Positions 47,482 through 59,251 of a stretch of 64,000 bases of DNA are shown here, in pieces. The notes below the pieces were generated by a model, which did no database searches, was not told the origin of the DNA, and saw only the letters and a program-made list of their open reading frames with translations. Made by a program: the position numbers and the translations under genes. Origin of the DNA: Pteria penguin (Eukaryota; Mollusca; Bivalvia; Pterioida; Pteriidae); NCBI GenBank assembly GCA_035048485.1, contig CM068584.1:61789458-61853457 (forward strand). Reading direction: 5' to 3'. Within the stretch, counting starts at the first letter, position 1. Each line of letters opens with the position of its first letter.

Positions 47482-48411
47482 TGTTCTGTCACCAATAAAA
47501 AATTGTAAAGCCAGGCTGAAGTCCAATAATTTATTCCGACAGGCAGCTAACCATTTTACAGGTACATAAGCATGTGTGGGAGAATACAAAGCTTATCACT
47601 GTATCGTGTACACTGTACAGGCATGAAGTGTGTGTGTCCGTGCGTGTGGTAAAAGGCTGTAAGAAACATAAAGCATCATAAGTAAATGTTATCTGACATT
47701 AATAGTACTAAATAAATTACAACAGAATTATGGCATTATTAGTGTTCCATATGGCCATACTATATTTATAACACTATAATAACAATGTACTTGTGCAGAC
47801 ACATGAAAATCAACATGAATAATACAAAGTACATGTATGAATAGAAGTATACCCTTATAATATATATGAGAAATAATATGATGAAAATAATAATCTCAGT
47901 GAGTATGCACCTACATATACGTAAACAGACCTTGACCTGACCGAAGGACCTTGACCTGGTTGACAGGCTGACAGAACAATATACTAGATGACTTATGTTA
48001 CATAAATGATGGGAATACTAGTAACAATTACGTAATGTAGATCACAAAATACTCTTATTACATGAATATATCCTTACCAAGGAATAAATCATCATAATGC
48101 ATAAATGTCAATGTACTCAAAATATATAAAACACATCAAGGTAGAATATTTGCACACATAAAAATATTAAGACAGGCATATTTCCATACTAACATGACTA
48201 AAGAAAGTTATACTCACTTGGTATAACTTATACAAATAATATGGAATAAACAAATGTAAACTTACACTGTGGGTTTTCATAGATATGATGGGTTTCAAAA
48301 ATACAACATGGAAGAATTCACTTGTCGTCTGATACACAAAAACAGGAAAGATAACTCTTCTTATTAATAAAGACAACTCGTATAAAAACATTTCGTACAT
48401 AATACATCACA
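47482..48411 (-). repeat. 5' LTR of the BEL/Pao element
   Basis: 930 bases, reads identical to 40550-41479. It should hold the promoter for the element RNA on the minus strand. AATAAA (minus) at 47535-47530. Confidence 0.96.
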
Positions 48412-48416
48412 TTGGT

Positions 48417-49069
48417 GAAGGGCTATATATTTATTAGAAAGCATTCTATTGCACAAAAAAGAAATGAGCAGATTATATTAAATATATTGCAGATTTTGTT
48501 TATACTTTCCTTGGTTATAGCATAACCGATGACGGCTTCTGTATAGGGTTTCATATGGTTTTATCTAACACTTTTAGGAGGTATGAGTGAAGATTTGTTT
48601 CAATAGCAGATTAAACCCTCTTTTTTAACCATTGTATACGTTTAATGACGAAACTCTATATTTCTATGTTGACCAACTGTCTGAGCTCTCGCCCCATTAA
48701 ATGCGGTCCTATGAGACCTCTTCCATGCATTATTGTTTATATCAGATATCAATTTTATTGGAACTGGGATTATTGTGTGCTTGGACACATAATCATTGAT
48801 CTTGACCTTTAAAAAGATTTGTTCAAGATTCTTATAATAGGTGCCTTGTGATAATTTACTTTGTCTGACTTTAACATTAATTGAAAAAATTGGTGGATCA
48901 TGGAGGCAGAAGATCATTGTGGTCAATAGACAGACACATGTGAAATGTAAAACGTGAAAAAATTCATTTTTTCCATGTCATGTAAAGACATATATGTTAT
49001 TCTTCTTGTAGTTTAAAGCCCTGTCTCCGCTGTAACTGTATAGAAACTTAGAAGAAAGGATAGTATTAT
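48417..49069. other. no gene recognised; one unexplained open frame
   Basis: Minus-strand 48926-48642 is open for 94 codons with normal amino-acid complexity (e.g. VRQSKLSQGTYYKNLEQIFL). It has no motif I recognise, no nearby paralogue and no clear start, so I do not call it a gene. Confidence 0.4.
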
Positions 49070-49290
49070 CATTTACGGACCCCTGAAAATCATAGGTGAG
49101 ACCAGTCGCTACAATTGATCACCCACATGTGACTTTTTGCCAATTTACATTGCTTTGGATATACAATTGAATACAAGAATTATTTCCTTATAACATTTTG
49201 CCATTTGATAAATTCTACTACGAAATTTTATGATATAGTGTATATTTGACGCCTTATTGAATTTGTTAACCAGGTGCCCGGGAGGAGAGA
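49070..49290 (-). repeat. R-A repeat split by a 163-bp insertion
   Basis: Minus-strand R-A sequence ('ctcctcccgggcacctggt' and 'gtctcacctatgattttcag') is interrupted at ACCTGGT. The insert 49106-49268 is flanked by ACCAG on both sides (49101-49105, 49269-49273). A diverged relative of the insert lies at about 49697-49870 ('actgctttggatatataatg', 'cttattgaatttgttatc'). Confidence 0.6.
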
Positions 49291-49429
49291 AATCCAAATT
49301 AAAACCTAAATATTGGAAGGGGCATCTCCTCTTTGTTTATTTCCTGTTGATTGATTCATTGATTATTGTGTCCCTTCATATCACGATTACTTTACATGTG
49401 TGCTGACTGCATCTACAAGAACAATGTAC

Positions 49430-49606
49430 ATTTACAACGGATTAGTGAATCAGAGAGAAATCTTTTACGTGCCGTGACTATCGTGACAATGGAATGCAGA
49501 TTCTACTGTCTCATCCGATAGACAAAACACCACTGTGTGCCTACTGCGAGAGTCGAACCGAGGATCTTTCAGTTACGACCCGAGCACCTTTTCCACCACG
49601 GCTTAT
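49430..49606 (-). mobile_element. old SINE fragment, family B relative
   Basis: Blocks 'cttttacgtgccgtgactatc', 'tctactgtctcatccgatag', and a B box complement 'gagtcgaacc' with 'cgagcacctttt' follow the minus-strand order of 10690-10960. Confidence 0.6.
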
Positions 49607-49870
49607 TCTACTTCAATATTGAATTTATAAACATCTTTTTTTTTCTAAAATTATTGTTACTGATGTATACTTTTCTACAATTCGTCCACATTTCAACTTT
49701 TTACCCATTTACACTGCTTTGGATATATAATGGAATATTAGAATTATTTCCTTAAAACATTTTGCGATTCGGTTTGTTACAAATCGGAAACATGCATGGT
49801 CCATATCATAGATTCTACTACGAATTTTCATGATACACTGTATATATGTCTTCTTATTGAATTTGTTATC

Positions 49871-52254
49871 CTTAGTTTCATTGTTATATGGTAGTGACTG
49901 CAGAAGAAGAAATGAATAAACACAGCCACGGGGATCTACTTACAATTTTCAATTAAAAAGCAAATAGATGAATTAAAAAAATAATAATAAAAAAATTTAA
50001 AATCGTCTTAACTGGAAACATATGGCAAGAGGCACGAGTCCATTTTCTACCTCACATCTGGGCACCTAATTTCTGCAACCCCCCCCCCCCCTTCCCCCTT
50101 CGGTTCGCCTGATATGAAAGTAAAAAGTGCTTTACCCTTTCCTTTCCTCTTGTCCTTGGTCTTTGGGCGACGCTTTCCACGTATGGAAATGGTACACAAC
50201 ATAGAAATTTTATTTTGATAAGAAAAAAAGTGTTGTTATCTCTGGATGTTGAACACTGTGTGTCACAGTGCTTTTTCTGAGCTGGATGTGCTAAGGAAGA
50301 ATATTTTATACACACTATGATGTTTTAATATACAAGTTTGGTTAAGAAATTTTGGAAGATTTGTATTTTTTTTTTCTTATTTTTAAACTCTGACACCCTA
50401 CCCTATATTAGAAAAAATAAAAAAACAGTCAAAGAATTTAACCCCTCCCCTGACCCTAACTGATATTTCGGAATTCACGTCTTGATATTACGACACGTTC
50501 CGGGTGGAAATGAATGTGTTAATACGTAGAATGATTCAAGATAAATTTAGACAAACCCAATTAACTCTTAATTTGTAACGAACTGATCTAAAAAGATAAA
50601 AGTAGTAATACATAATAGGGGTGGAATTACTACCACTCTTATTCTAAAACGGGTTGTGCTTTAAAAGTCACTAATTAAACTTTATGAGTATTGTGTGCTG
50701 CGGAATGCATGTGGAAATTGATATCCCTCCGAGTAGGTTACACAGTAAGCCGTGAATTTACGATGACTTCCTTCGTCACCTCACTTCATGTCTCACATTT
50801 CATCAATAGCGGTACAATTAAAGGGCTGTGCACACGATGTGACGAAGCTTCTGTTATCAACATATGCAAGAAATATGTTTTTCTTAAATTATCTTCTAAT
50901 TAGTTCTAATTGTTAAAGTGTGACAATGGAATTCTTGTATTCAAAAGGTATTTGAATATACCATACCAAAATACAAATTTGTACAAGGCTTTTATTTTGT
51001 CTACGTATTTGTATATCACAGTCTGTCGTGTTCCCTCTATGACCTAGATATGTGAACCTTATAAGAAATAAAGACAAATTTCATTGAAATCTTTCATTTT
51101 TGAGGACATATTTCTGCAGTTGGATCCAGATTAATCTATAATTGATTATCAATGAATGAAATACAGCATTGTCAGTATATATAATGATATCTGCATGGTG
51201 ACCTTCATTACGCTACTTCATTTATCAACCAAAAACCTTAAATTTTCGTCCCATTGAGCCCTCTGGTCATATTTCATACACACAATTTTTCTAATGCTAG
51301 TTCAGGATCTATTTATTCATGTTACATAGATCCGCACCTCAATGTCAACAATGATTATGAGTTAACAATATCAGATCAAAGTAATGAGACACGGGTAACA
51401 TTTACTTATGTTTATTACGATACATCAATGAAAGAGAAAATAATACATTACGGATAAAAATTGTAATCCTTAAATCGTACTAACCTTGACATAAGATAAA
51501 TATGATTCTCGTGATGACATTTAACGTACTACATAAAGTATATACAGATGCACTTTGATGTACATGATACAAAATGAATGTCATCAGCTCCCAAAACTGT
51601 CTTAATAGAGTGCTGACAAAATACAAATAAGTAAAGACAAACACAAACAATCGTTACTAACATTTTATAGCTCCTAAACTTAGGATTGTTCCATCCTATC
51701 TCATTTTTCTGTTGCTATTTTATAAAAAGGATACAAAATATAAACTTGAAATGGTATTTACTTATAGGTGTTATATGTGACCAGATAGATTGGGCGCCGT
51801 AGACGAAAAATCTGTTTTATGCGGTAGCTTCCATCGTCGGGAAAGAGGAAAAGTCTATCAAAATATTACGTTAACTCGAGTGTTGTCAAAAATTCACTGC
51901 CACAATATATATACGGCGTATTCATATCTTGGTTAATACGTTATTCCAGAGCATGTTCAAATTACAATGAGATTGTTCTGAGGGCTAGGCGAATTTCAGT
52001 TAAACTGCTCAACCAGGGTTATATGTGCTAGACCAGCAACGTCACTGAGGAAGTTCTACGGTCGTTACGAGACTCTTATTACTGCATATGATATCTCGTT
52101 ATCAAGACTTTTAAATGATATTCTGGACTGAGACCGATTCCGATCATTTTACACCGATTTGACACCTTCTGTACTAGAAGGTTACCTACTTCGACTTCTC
52201 CATATATAAATACATATGGAATTTACACGATTTGACTCTTTCTACTAGGTATAT
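49871..52254. other. AT-rich stretch, no gene recognised
   Basis: A short C run at 50080-50090. Small open frames without motifs. Nothing else seen. Confidence 0.45.
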
Positions 52255-52345
52255 GTGACGGGTGTTGCTAGCAAGCAGGAGATGCTCACTCTCCCCGGGC
52301 ACCTGATCTCACTCCATCACAGGGGTTCACATATGCTCTTTTTGT
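52255..52345 (+). repeat. dispersed repeat family R-A, diverged
   Basis: 'gtgttgctagcaagcaggag', 'ctccccgggcacctgatctc' and 'caggggttcac' in family order. Confidence 0.6.
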
Positions 52346-53599
52346 TTTTCATTTTCACTGATTTTGTATGTCCTTTGGTTTTATGATTTCTGGACTTGTA
52401 GTTTGGATTTATCCATCATCTTTACATAGGTACAATGTATTTATTGTGATGATAAACAACACCTAATCAAAACTGGTTTTATGTAATATTTTGAACGAAA
52501 GAAAAAGCAAGACGACTATAATGTAAGGCGGAGAATGTTAAACAAAGACATACATATATGAGTGAGACAGATTTTAAAATTTAAAATATTTTCAAAAACC
52601 TCTTGGATTTAATGTAATTCTAATTAGGGTAAACAGTATTGAATATTGTTATTATACATTATATAAAAGAAACAATAGACAGCAAATGCATAGGGACACG
52701 CAGAATCATTTAACAAGAAATCATATCAACACTCAGATTTAACGAAGGTGTTAAACTAACTAAGGACAGTCAACCAAAGTTACGAGATGCAACCATTTTA
52801 TGCATAATACATCTAACGTCCTATATTTATAGGTCTTTTGTATTTTTTATAAGTTGTATTGGGATTATTGATGTTTGGTCTTTCGTCTTTTTGTACTCTA
52901 TTTTAATTTTCTTCTTTATCTACGCCGATTCAGATAATTTCTTTCTCTAAAGAAACATGGTTATTACCATATATCATTTGTCCTACGGCTAGACTACTGT
53001 CATAATACATATTTAAATGTGTGAATACATTGTAGAGTGCATTTATTCCCTTTATGCATCTCGATTCTTCAAGCCCATTACAAGTCTCCATGTAGCCATA
53101 CCTAAGTTGGGTTGGTTATTTGCCTCGTGACCGAATGGTCTCTGCCTGGAGCACTACTGATGCCTCGTCGGTGTTTCATCCAAGGGAAGAAAAACCCTGG
53201 GCTTAATGTCAAGGTCACTCCAAATGGGTTCCGTGAATTTGTCAACATTATGTGATGCAAAGGCTGATTAAAAAACATGCAAGTTAAATTATCTGGGAAT
53301 AATACAAAACGAGAAACAAACAAAACACAAATAAAGCAAATTGAACATCGTTTGTTTACTATGATCGAGCTTTGTTAATATTTTTGTATGCCTTTTAGAA
53401 ATAATGAGTGTCCCTAAACTCACAATTAAATATTTCTTATAACCAAAGTCGTCTCGTAACGGTGACCAACGTTCCGTGCAATGTAATGCGAATGCATTTC
53501 TTAATCATTCTGAAGGTCAACGAAAAGAACATTAATTTTAATATAGTTGATGAGTGGTTCTTGACTTAACATCACATCAATTTTCTTCACAATAGAAGC
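52346..53599. other. AT-rich stretch, no gene recognised
   Basis: Nothing supportable. 53105-53225 is GC-richer and may be an unrecognised repeat. Confidence 0.4.
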
Positions 53600-54680
53600 A
53601 TTTTAAATGGCTTTGAACCATTTTCATCCATACATGTTTAATCTTTCTAAACGTGAGGATTTTGGATTTCCTATTGTAAATTTCCCTTACTTGGATGGCC
53701 ATGTCCCTCGACTCCCATCATATGGTATCTATATATCTCAATTAGTTCGATTTGTCAGAGGCTGCACCGATGTTTTGGACTTTTATAAACGAAATTTACA
53801 AATTACTACTAAACTTTTAACTCAGGGTTACAGATATCACAAGCTAAGAAAAACATTCGGCAAATTCTTCAGATCTTATTCAGAACTTCTATCTAAATTT
53901 GGAAATATTTCTTTTCAACAGTATGTATCCAATGGAATTTCCCATCCTAATTTTTACGGTGATCTCGTATATAAACTAAGGAAAGTAAAAGGCTCCGATA
54001 ACGTTATTTTATCATATAATAAAATAGTCAAACGTCTCCTAAATACACAATATGATATTGAGATCGTCAAAAAGACTATAGGTCTTGTATTTGGCCCCTC
54101 TACGGCCTTATGCAGACTTTTACTTGAACGTTGCACGCTGACTAACAGGGCGGTGGGGACTATATCACGGGCCTTGTCCAAACCTCTTTCAGAGGAGACA
54201 TGGTCCTGAACCTCGTCCCCTCTGACTGTTAGTCGGGACTCCTACATATCTAGGGTCTTAGCTCGCTTTCAGACTGGCAGAGCACGGTTTATCATGTTGA
54301 TGTCGCATATATTTTTATACCATTATGTGTTTTACAATACCTTACGTGTTATATTTTTATGACCTCTCAATATGTGATACCTGTTGACCCTTGTTCTTTA
54401 CATGGAGGATTATTTATAAATTTTTAAATGTACGTCTTTTGATTGTTCTGCTGTTACGGTGAGTGGGAAGGTGGGCCCGTAAACCGGTTAACCACACCAT
54501 TTGTTTGGCTTTTGTCAAATTAAATGACCGTCCTAAGTCGGTATCGTAATTGCACTACAATCAAATATTTTTGTAATGTGTTAAATGTTCTATTATATTA
54601 TTTATATTCATGTATTGTATAGCCCCATGGTGACTTTTGCCACATAACTGAGCCGGTAACTCCTCTTTTTTCTTTCTAAC
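53600..54680 (+). pseudogene. C-terminal end and 3' UTR of RT retroelement family R-T
   Basis: An open frame of 200 codons (53607-54209) starts inside the element. KREDFGFPIVNFPYLDGHVP, SYGIYISQLVRFVRG, QGYRYHKLRKTFGKFF and FYGDLVYKLRKVKG are blocks found just after the catalytic palm in a widespread metazoan group of RT proteins; the palm itself (YIDD) is missing. It continues to TIGLVFGPSTALCRLLLERC and a 3' UTR of about 470 bases, ending at 'gtaactcctctttttt'. I read it as a 5'-truncated insertion. The clade is uncertain (possibly related to Penelope-like or telomerase-like RTs). Confidence 0.75.
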
Positions 54681-55672
54681 GAAACAAGGTGGAAACATAA
54701 TTCTGTTGTGGAGCAGTGCATGTATATCTCAAAATCAAAAGGTTCGTGGTTGAAGACAACTCGGGTGTTTTGAAAGAAGGATGGATTACATTGTCAAACC
54801 TGCAACACCACCTCCCTCATTCCGGTATATTCTCCCTTTTCAGATTGACACACAAATGCATATAAAGATTACCTCATTATTCTGGTTTATTACATGGGAG
54901 ATTTTCAATACAATGTATTCTAAACAAAAATAAGTACGAATGGCGTGTAATGATAACATGATTTATACAGTACCATCGAGAAATACATGAAGCGGATGTT
55001 GTAATTCAATGATGTTTTAGATCTTTCTGCAAGAGTTACGTCTGCAATATATATTAGTGTCTACATAAACTCATCAACGAACAACTACTATTTCTACTAC
55101 TAGTATCACCACGAGCACTACTGCCACTATTACTACTGCTAATACTACTACTACAACTACAACTACGACTAGACTATAATGTAACAAATGGAAACGATAC
55201 AGTTTCAATAAAAAGAATATACATGAAAATTCCAATAAAATTTATAAACAAAATGACAAAAAATATTTATGTCGTACATTATTCATGTAAATTAAGTTTT
55301 TGTATTCATGTTCAAAAAGTACATATTTTTCTGTATGTGCGAATTATCGGACAGCCAATCTAGATTACGATAAATATATTCATTTAAAAATAAAGACAAT
55401 TTACCAAATTTAGAATTTAATGGTGTTTCTAGAAATTTCGAAAAGACTATCTAATTTATGGTTTTTAAACTTTTCTGCCAAAGTCTGAAAAGGTCGGAAT
55501 GTAGGTATCGGCCTTTAACAAATCAAACCACCTAAGAAATGGTAATAGAATTTGATTGGAATATATGGATGCTATCAATTAAAAAGTGTATTCTTTAAAA
55601 ATATTCTTATATTTTCGCGCCTTGATTTATAGATGCATACCTCCTTTTTCCCCAGAACATGTAGATTTGTAT
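54681..55672. other. AT-rich stretch with imperfect (CTA)n
   Basis: An imperfect CTA/ACT trinucleotide array lies at about 55083-55170. No gene recognised. Confidence 0.5.
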
Positions 55673-55816
55673 GATTGATTGAATGTGTTTTACGTCACAC
55701 CACGAATATTTCACGTATATGGTGACGGCATCTGCCTGATGCGGGGCATACAGATTTTGATCTTTGCAACGGACCCACCCGAAGCAGTGAGGGATCTTTA
55801 ACGTGCCATGCATACC
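55673..55816 (-). mobile_element. SINE family B, 3' part, inverted relative to its neighbour
   Basis: Starts (minus-strand tail) 'gattgattgaatgtg', then 'cacaccacgaatatttcacg', 'tgacggcatctgcctgatgc' and 'ggacccacccgaagcagtg'. This is the reverse complement of 56100-56250 with high identity. The tRNA head is missing. Confidence 0.85.
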
Positions 55817-55981
55817 ACGACATATTCATCATAGAGACTTTATCTAAGTTTGCAGACATGTTAAACAAAGTAATGACAAAGACGTAAGAATTGGACATCT
55901 GAATTTCAAGTTTTTTTATTTATTTTTCTGAAATGTCAATCGGCAACAAATCAAACAGTATTTTCATACAAATCTAAGCCG

Positions 55982-56255
55982 GCGTGGCCTAGTGGTATCG
56001 CGTTGGACTCCTAACCGGGAGACCGGGGTTCGATTCCGACTCTAGTCGTGCCGGTGTCCTGTCTTTAGAATGATACAGTAAAAAGCGAGGCCCCGCGTCG
56101 TGGTATGCATACTCTCACTAAAGATCCCTCACTGCTTCTGGTGGGTTCGTTGCAAAGGTAAAGATTTGTATGCCCCGCATCAGGCAGGTGCCGTCACCAT
56201 ATACGTGAAATATTCGTGGTGTGACGTTTAACAAAGAATCAATCAATCAATTTGG
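55982..56255 (+). mobile_element. complete tRNA-derived SINE, family B
   Basis: The tRNA-like head has a perfect A box TGGCCTAGTGG (about 55986) and B box GGTTCGATTCC (about 56027), the internal pol III promoter. Then a conserved centre 'gatacagtaaaaagcgagg', 'aaagatccctcactgcttc', 'gtgaaatattcgtggtgtga' and an AATC simple-repeat tail. Followed by a G run. The head could be mistaken for a tRNA gene, but the acceptor stem does not close and the body is a retroposon. Confidence 0.9.
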
Positions 56256-56460
56256 GGGGGGGGGGGGTGTTCATATACTCAGGGACTAATATCTTTATAG
56301 TTTTATCATCAGCTAGGGTAAATAATTGTATCAAACTTGATTTAATTCGAAAATTTGAATTATATTTCACAATATGATTGATACCATCACACATTTCTTT
56401 TAAAAAATTATTTGATTTCATCAGTTATGTATACCACGTCCAAAATTTCATGTGTTTTGT

Positions 56461-57240
56461 TTAGTAACGAGTATGTCCCCCATTTGCTTTAACGCATGCA
56501 CGCAATTTGGACCGCATGGGTTGACATAAAGTTCGAATTATTCTCAGAGGAATATTATTCCAGTCTTCTTGAAGAGCACGTGCCAACTCATCCACAGTTC
56601 TTCGTTGAAGGTGACGTTTACGTCCGCATCTCCCTAACTCATTCCACATGTGCTCTATAGAATGAAGGTCGGGTGAACGTGCTTGGAAATCCATTACGTT
56701 AATTCCCTAGATGTTTAGATAGTTTGTGCGGACGTGCGTTGTTTTGTTGAAACGTCAACGGATTGTTGACAATTTAATGACGTTAAATTAATGGAAGGAG
56801 CTCAGGCTGTAAAACGTCATCGATGTAGCGCCTCGCGGTAAGAGTGTTCCTCAATACAACTAGTGATGACTTGAAATGTTGATTGATGGCTCCCAAAACC
56901 ATGACGCCACCACTGCCAAATTTGTCACGCTCAATTATACATTTTGCAGGAAAACGTACATTTCGTCTCCTATAAATGCGCTGTCTTCCGTCAGCCATGG
57001 ATAAATTGAATCTTGATTCATCGCTGAATACTACGTCATGCCAATTACGTCGATTATCAAGCATGTTCCGGGACAAGCTCAGACTATTTCTTCGATGGCG
57101 AGGATCAAGCCTTTCAACGGGCCACGGCAAAGCAAACCTCTCTCAATCGTCTGCGTACTGTCCTTGGGTGGATTTGCCTACCGTGACGACCTATCAGATC
57201 TCTTTACGTTATGGTTGAATGAATTGTCTCGCCGATAGCA
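56461..57240 (-). pseudogene. Tc1-type transposase, inactivated
   Basis: Minus strand. Frameshifted N-terminal remnant (to about 57240), then 57130-56783 with VVFSDESRFNL (first Asp), DGRQRIYRRRN and GSGGVMVLGAI. The second catalytic block reads QQNNARPHK at about 56750-56724, where family members have QQDNARPH, so Asp is replaced by Asn. It is followed by a stop. Then 56694-56461 with ARSPDLHSIEHMWNELGR (Glu block) to the C-terminal GGHTRY. Several frameshifts and the lost Asp make it non-functional. Terminal repeats were not found. Confidence 0.85.
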
Positions 57241-57259
57241 TGAACGTTACCGCAATCAC

Positions 57260-57780
57260 ACAATACCAAGCAGATATTCAAATCGATTAATTTTCAAAAC
57301 ATTTATGTTTTACATGAAAAAAAAAGAAAAAAAAAAAAAAAAAACATATAGGCGTTTTTTAAGTCCCTAAGTATTTTTATATTTTTTTGTGTGTGTACCT
57401 GTCTTTTCAATCATTTTATTAGATGGCACGTTTGCTAAAATCTGTTTGGAGTTTAGATGTCTAGGTTGCTGTAGGGATGCATGTGGTGGTATTAAAGTTA
57501 ATGGGGTAGAGGTAGATTGTCCATCTGATGGTGTTCTGGTCTCATTTGCTAAAGAGGTGAATTCTGTGAATATAAAATGAAAGAAAATACCATTAAAATA
57601 TACCTATATATCATTAATTTCTGTGGGTATTCTGGTTAAATATTCAGTAAAATGTCTACCTGGTGATGTCATTAATTTCATTATTTCTCAATTTTAATGA
57701 TGAGTCAGACCAAGAATTATCTAATTTATTATCAATTTAAATGTTCATGCGTTTGTGTAATGTACGAGGTAAAACGCAAT
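57260..57780. other. stretch with A-rich tract and an unexplained G-rich open frame
   Basis: A tract at 57319-57345. From 57421 to 57577 the plus strand is open with an unusual G/T-rich base composition (FRCLGCCRDACGGIKVNGVE). The minus strand is also open there and reads as a Ser/Thr/Pro-rich segment (ETRTPSDGQSTSTPLTLIPP). No family recognised; could be a fragment of an unknown element. Confidence 0.35.
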
Positions 57781-57782
57781 TA

Positions 57783-58664
57783 CAGATGGGCGCAGTCTTA
57801 ACATAACATTCATATTGACGTGAAACACGCTACAAGAAATGCCTTAGCATACGTGCCTCGACTATTCCACCGAATATGCGTGCGCTCTTTGCGTTAACGC
57901 AGTAGGAAAGTCCTGTGAATGTGATTTAATCCGTCGTGTGCTCGGTCCGGTCACACGTTCACATGGTTAATTTTTTTCCTTTGTCAAGGTACGAATGTAT
58001 CTAGCTAAATAACTATATATATGTAAATTACATGTACTGTTAAAATGACACCCTCATAAAGAGTTTCATAGCGAAAACTAAACATGATAAAAGAAATGGC
58101 ATAACTCCGTAGACGTGTCCTAAGGTACAGAGTTTCTGGGGTTTTTTTTTTTTGGAAAAAGAAATCTTTGTTTTCAGTTTATACCAACAAAAGCTTGCGC
58201 AATTATATTCGAATTGTGTTTATTTATCTGTTGTTATTATTAATTGATATCTGTATTTAATTATCACGTATTTATTTATCAGTTACTTAATAATCATTCT
58301 TAATTTCATTTATTATTATCACATTCATTTACTTCTTATTTATCTATAAATATTATTGTTGTTGTTTATGTAAAATAAGAATACGTTTTATTTCATTACA
58401 TTAAATGGTCGGAAACGATGTCGGAAAATGCGTTGACAATTTATATATAGATGCATATAAATTAATTTAAACTTATATATATTTATTGCACATAACGATC
58501 TTTCTTCTAATCTTTCTATATCTGTATACAAATATTACTAAACGCGGTCTCGAAACGAAGGTCATGCGGAAATCTGCTTTAATGTAAGCGTGTGCGATTC
58601 AAGGTCCTGAGCTAATGAATAGCTCTAATTTAACATATTCCTATGTTAAGACTGAATTCTATTG
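57783..58664. mobile_element. non-autonomous TA-flanked DNA transposon, pogo-like ends, copy 2
   Basis: Left end CAGATGGGCGCAGTCTTAAC and right end (reverse complement) CAATAGAATTCAGTCTTAAC, bounded by TA (57781-57782, 58665-58666). The left end matches the ends of 8977-10061. The subterminal part again holds GCGTTAACGC (57891) and GC-rich DNA around an AT-rich core. Diverged from copy 1. Confidence 0.7.
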
Positions 58665-58666
58665 TA

Positions 58667-59250
58667 TATGACTTGGCAGAGAACTCACGAAAACAAAATA
58701 AATTGAGACGTCGACAAGGCTTATTGTATCATAACGCATGCTACAGTTCTGAAATCAATTTAGCATTTAGTGCATTCTTACGTAAACACAATCTGCTGTG
58801 TATTATTACCAAAAAAAAAAAAAAATCTATAATATATCTGAAATGGTTTTTACTGGGCCTAACTTTTACATTTTAAGATATCAAGTTAATTTAAGTTCTA
58901 TTAAACCCGTTATTGAAAAGCACATCATCCTACAATTTGATCGCAGTATTTGTACTCTATCAGGCCAATTATAATTTAGACATATCTTTAAATAGTATCA
59001 ACTGTCCTCCATTTATTGAAATTTCCGTACCTGCGATGTAAAGGTTTGCATTAATAATCTAAACATGGAATATTTGCAAGCGATTCTGCTTTACTTTGCT
59101 TTTAATAGTTCAAGAATATATCATTTCTATATCCGTCAGACCGCGAATATCATTTCCCAATTCTCAAATATGGCATGCAGCTGATTAAACATTAATGTGC
59201 CTCGAAAGTGACTTACACAATGTCAGCTTGAGGAAAATTCAGAAATTCTC
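58667..59250. other. AT-rich stretch, no gene recognised
   Basis: Nothing recognised apart from an A run near 58811-58825. Confidence 0.45.
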
Positions 59251-59251
59251 A

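Larger units (their letters stand above)
40550..48411 (-). mobile_element. complete BEL/Pao LTR retrotransposon
   Basis: 7862 bases on the minus strand: 5' LTR 48411-47482, gag-pol 47470-41608, polypurine tract, 3' LTR 41479-40550. Ends are TG...CA. A perfect 5-bp target duplication TTGGT lies at 40545-40549 and 48412-48416, the size typical of BEL/Pao. Domain order Gag, aspartic protease, RT, RNase H, integrase, with no chromodomain, also fits BEL/Pao. The two 930-bp LTRs read identical, so the insertion is recent. One single-base frameshift (43363-43365) separates RNase H from integrase. No envelope gene. Confidence 0.96.

Noticed and set aside
48642..48926. 94-codon open frame next to the BEL element
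   Set aside because: Normal complexity but no start context, no motif and no paralogue; kept only as an unexplained frame.
55982..56055. Possible tRNA gene with perfect A and B boxes
   Set aside because: The acceptor ends do not pair properly and the sequence continues into a SINE body with a simple-repeat tail that recurs elsewhere.
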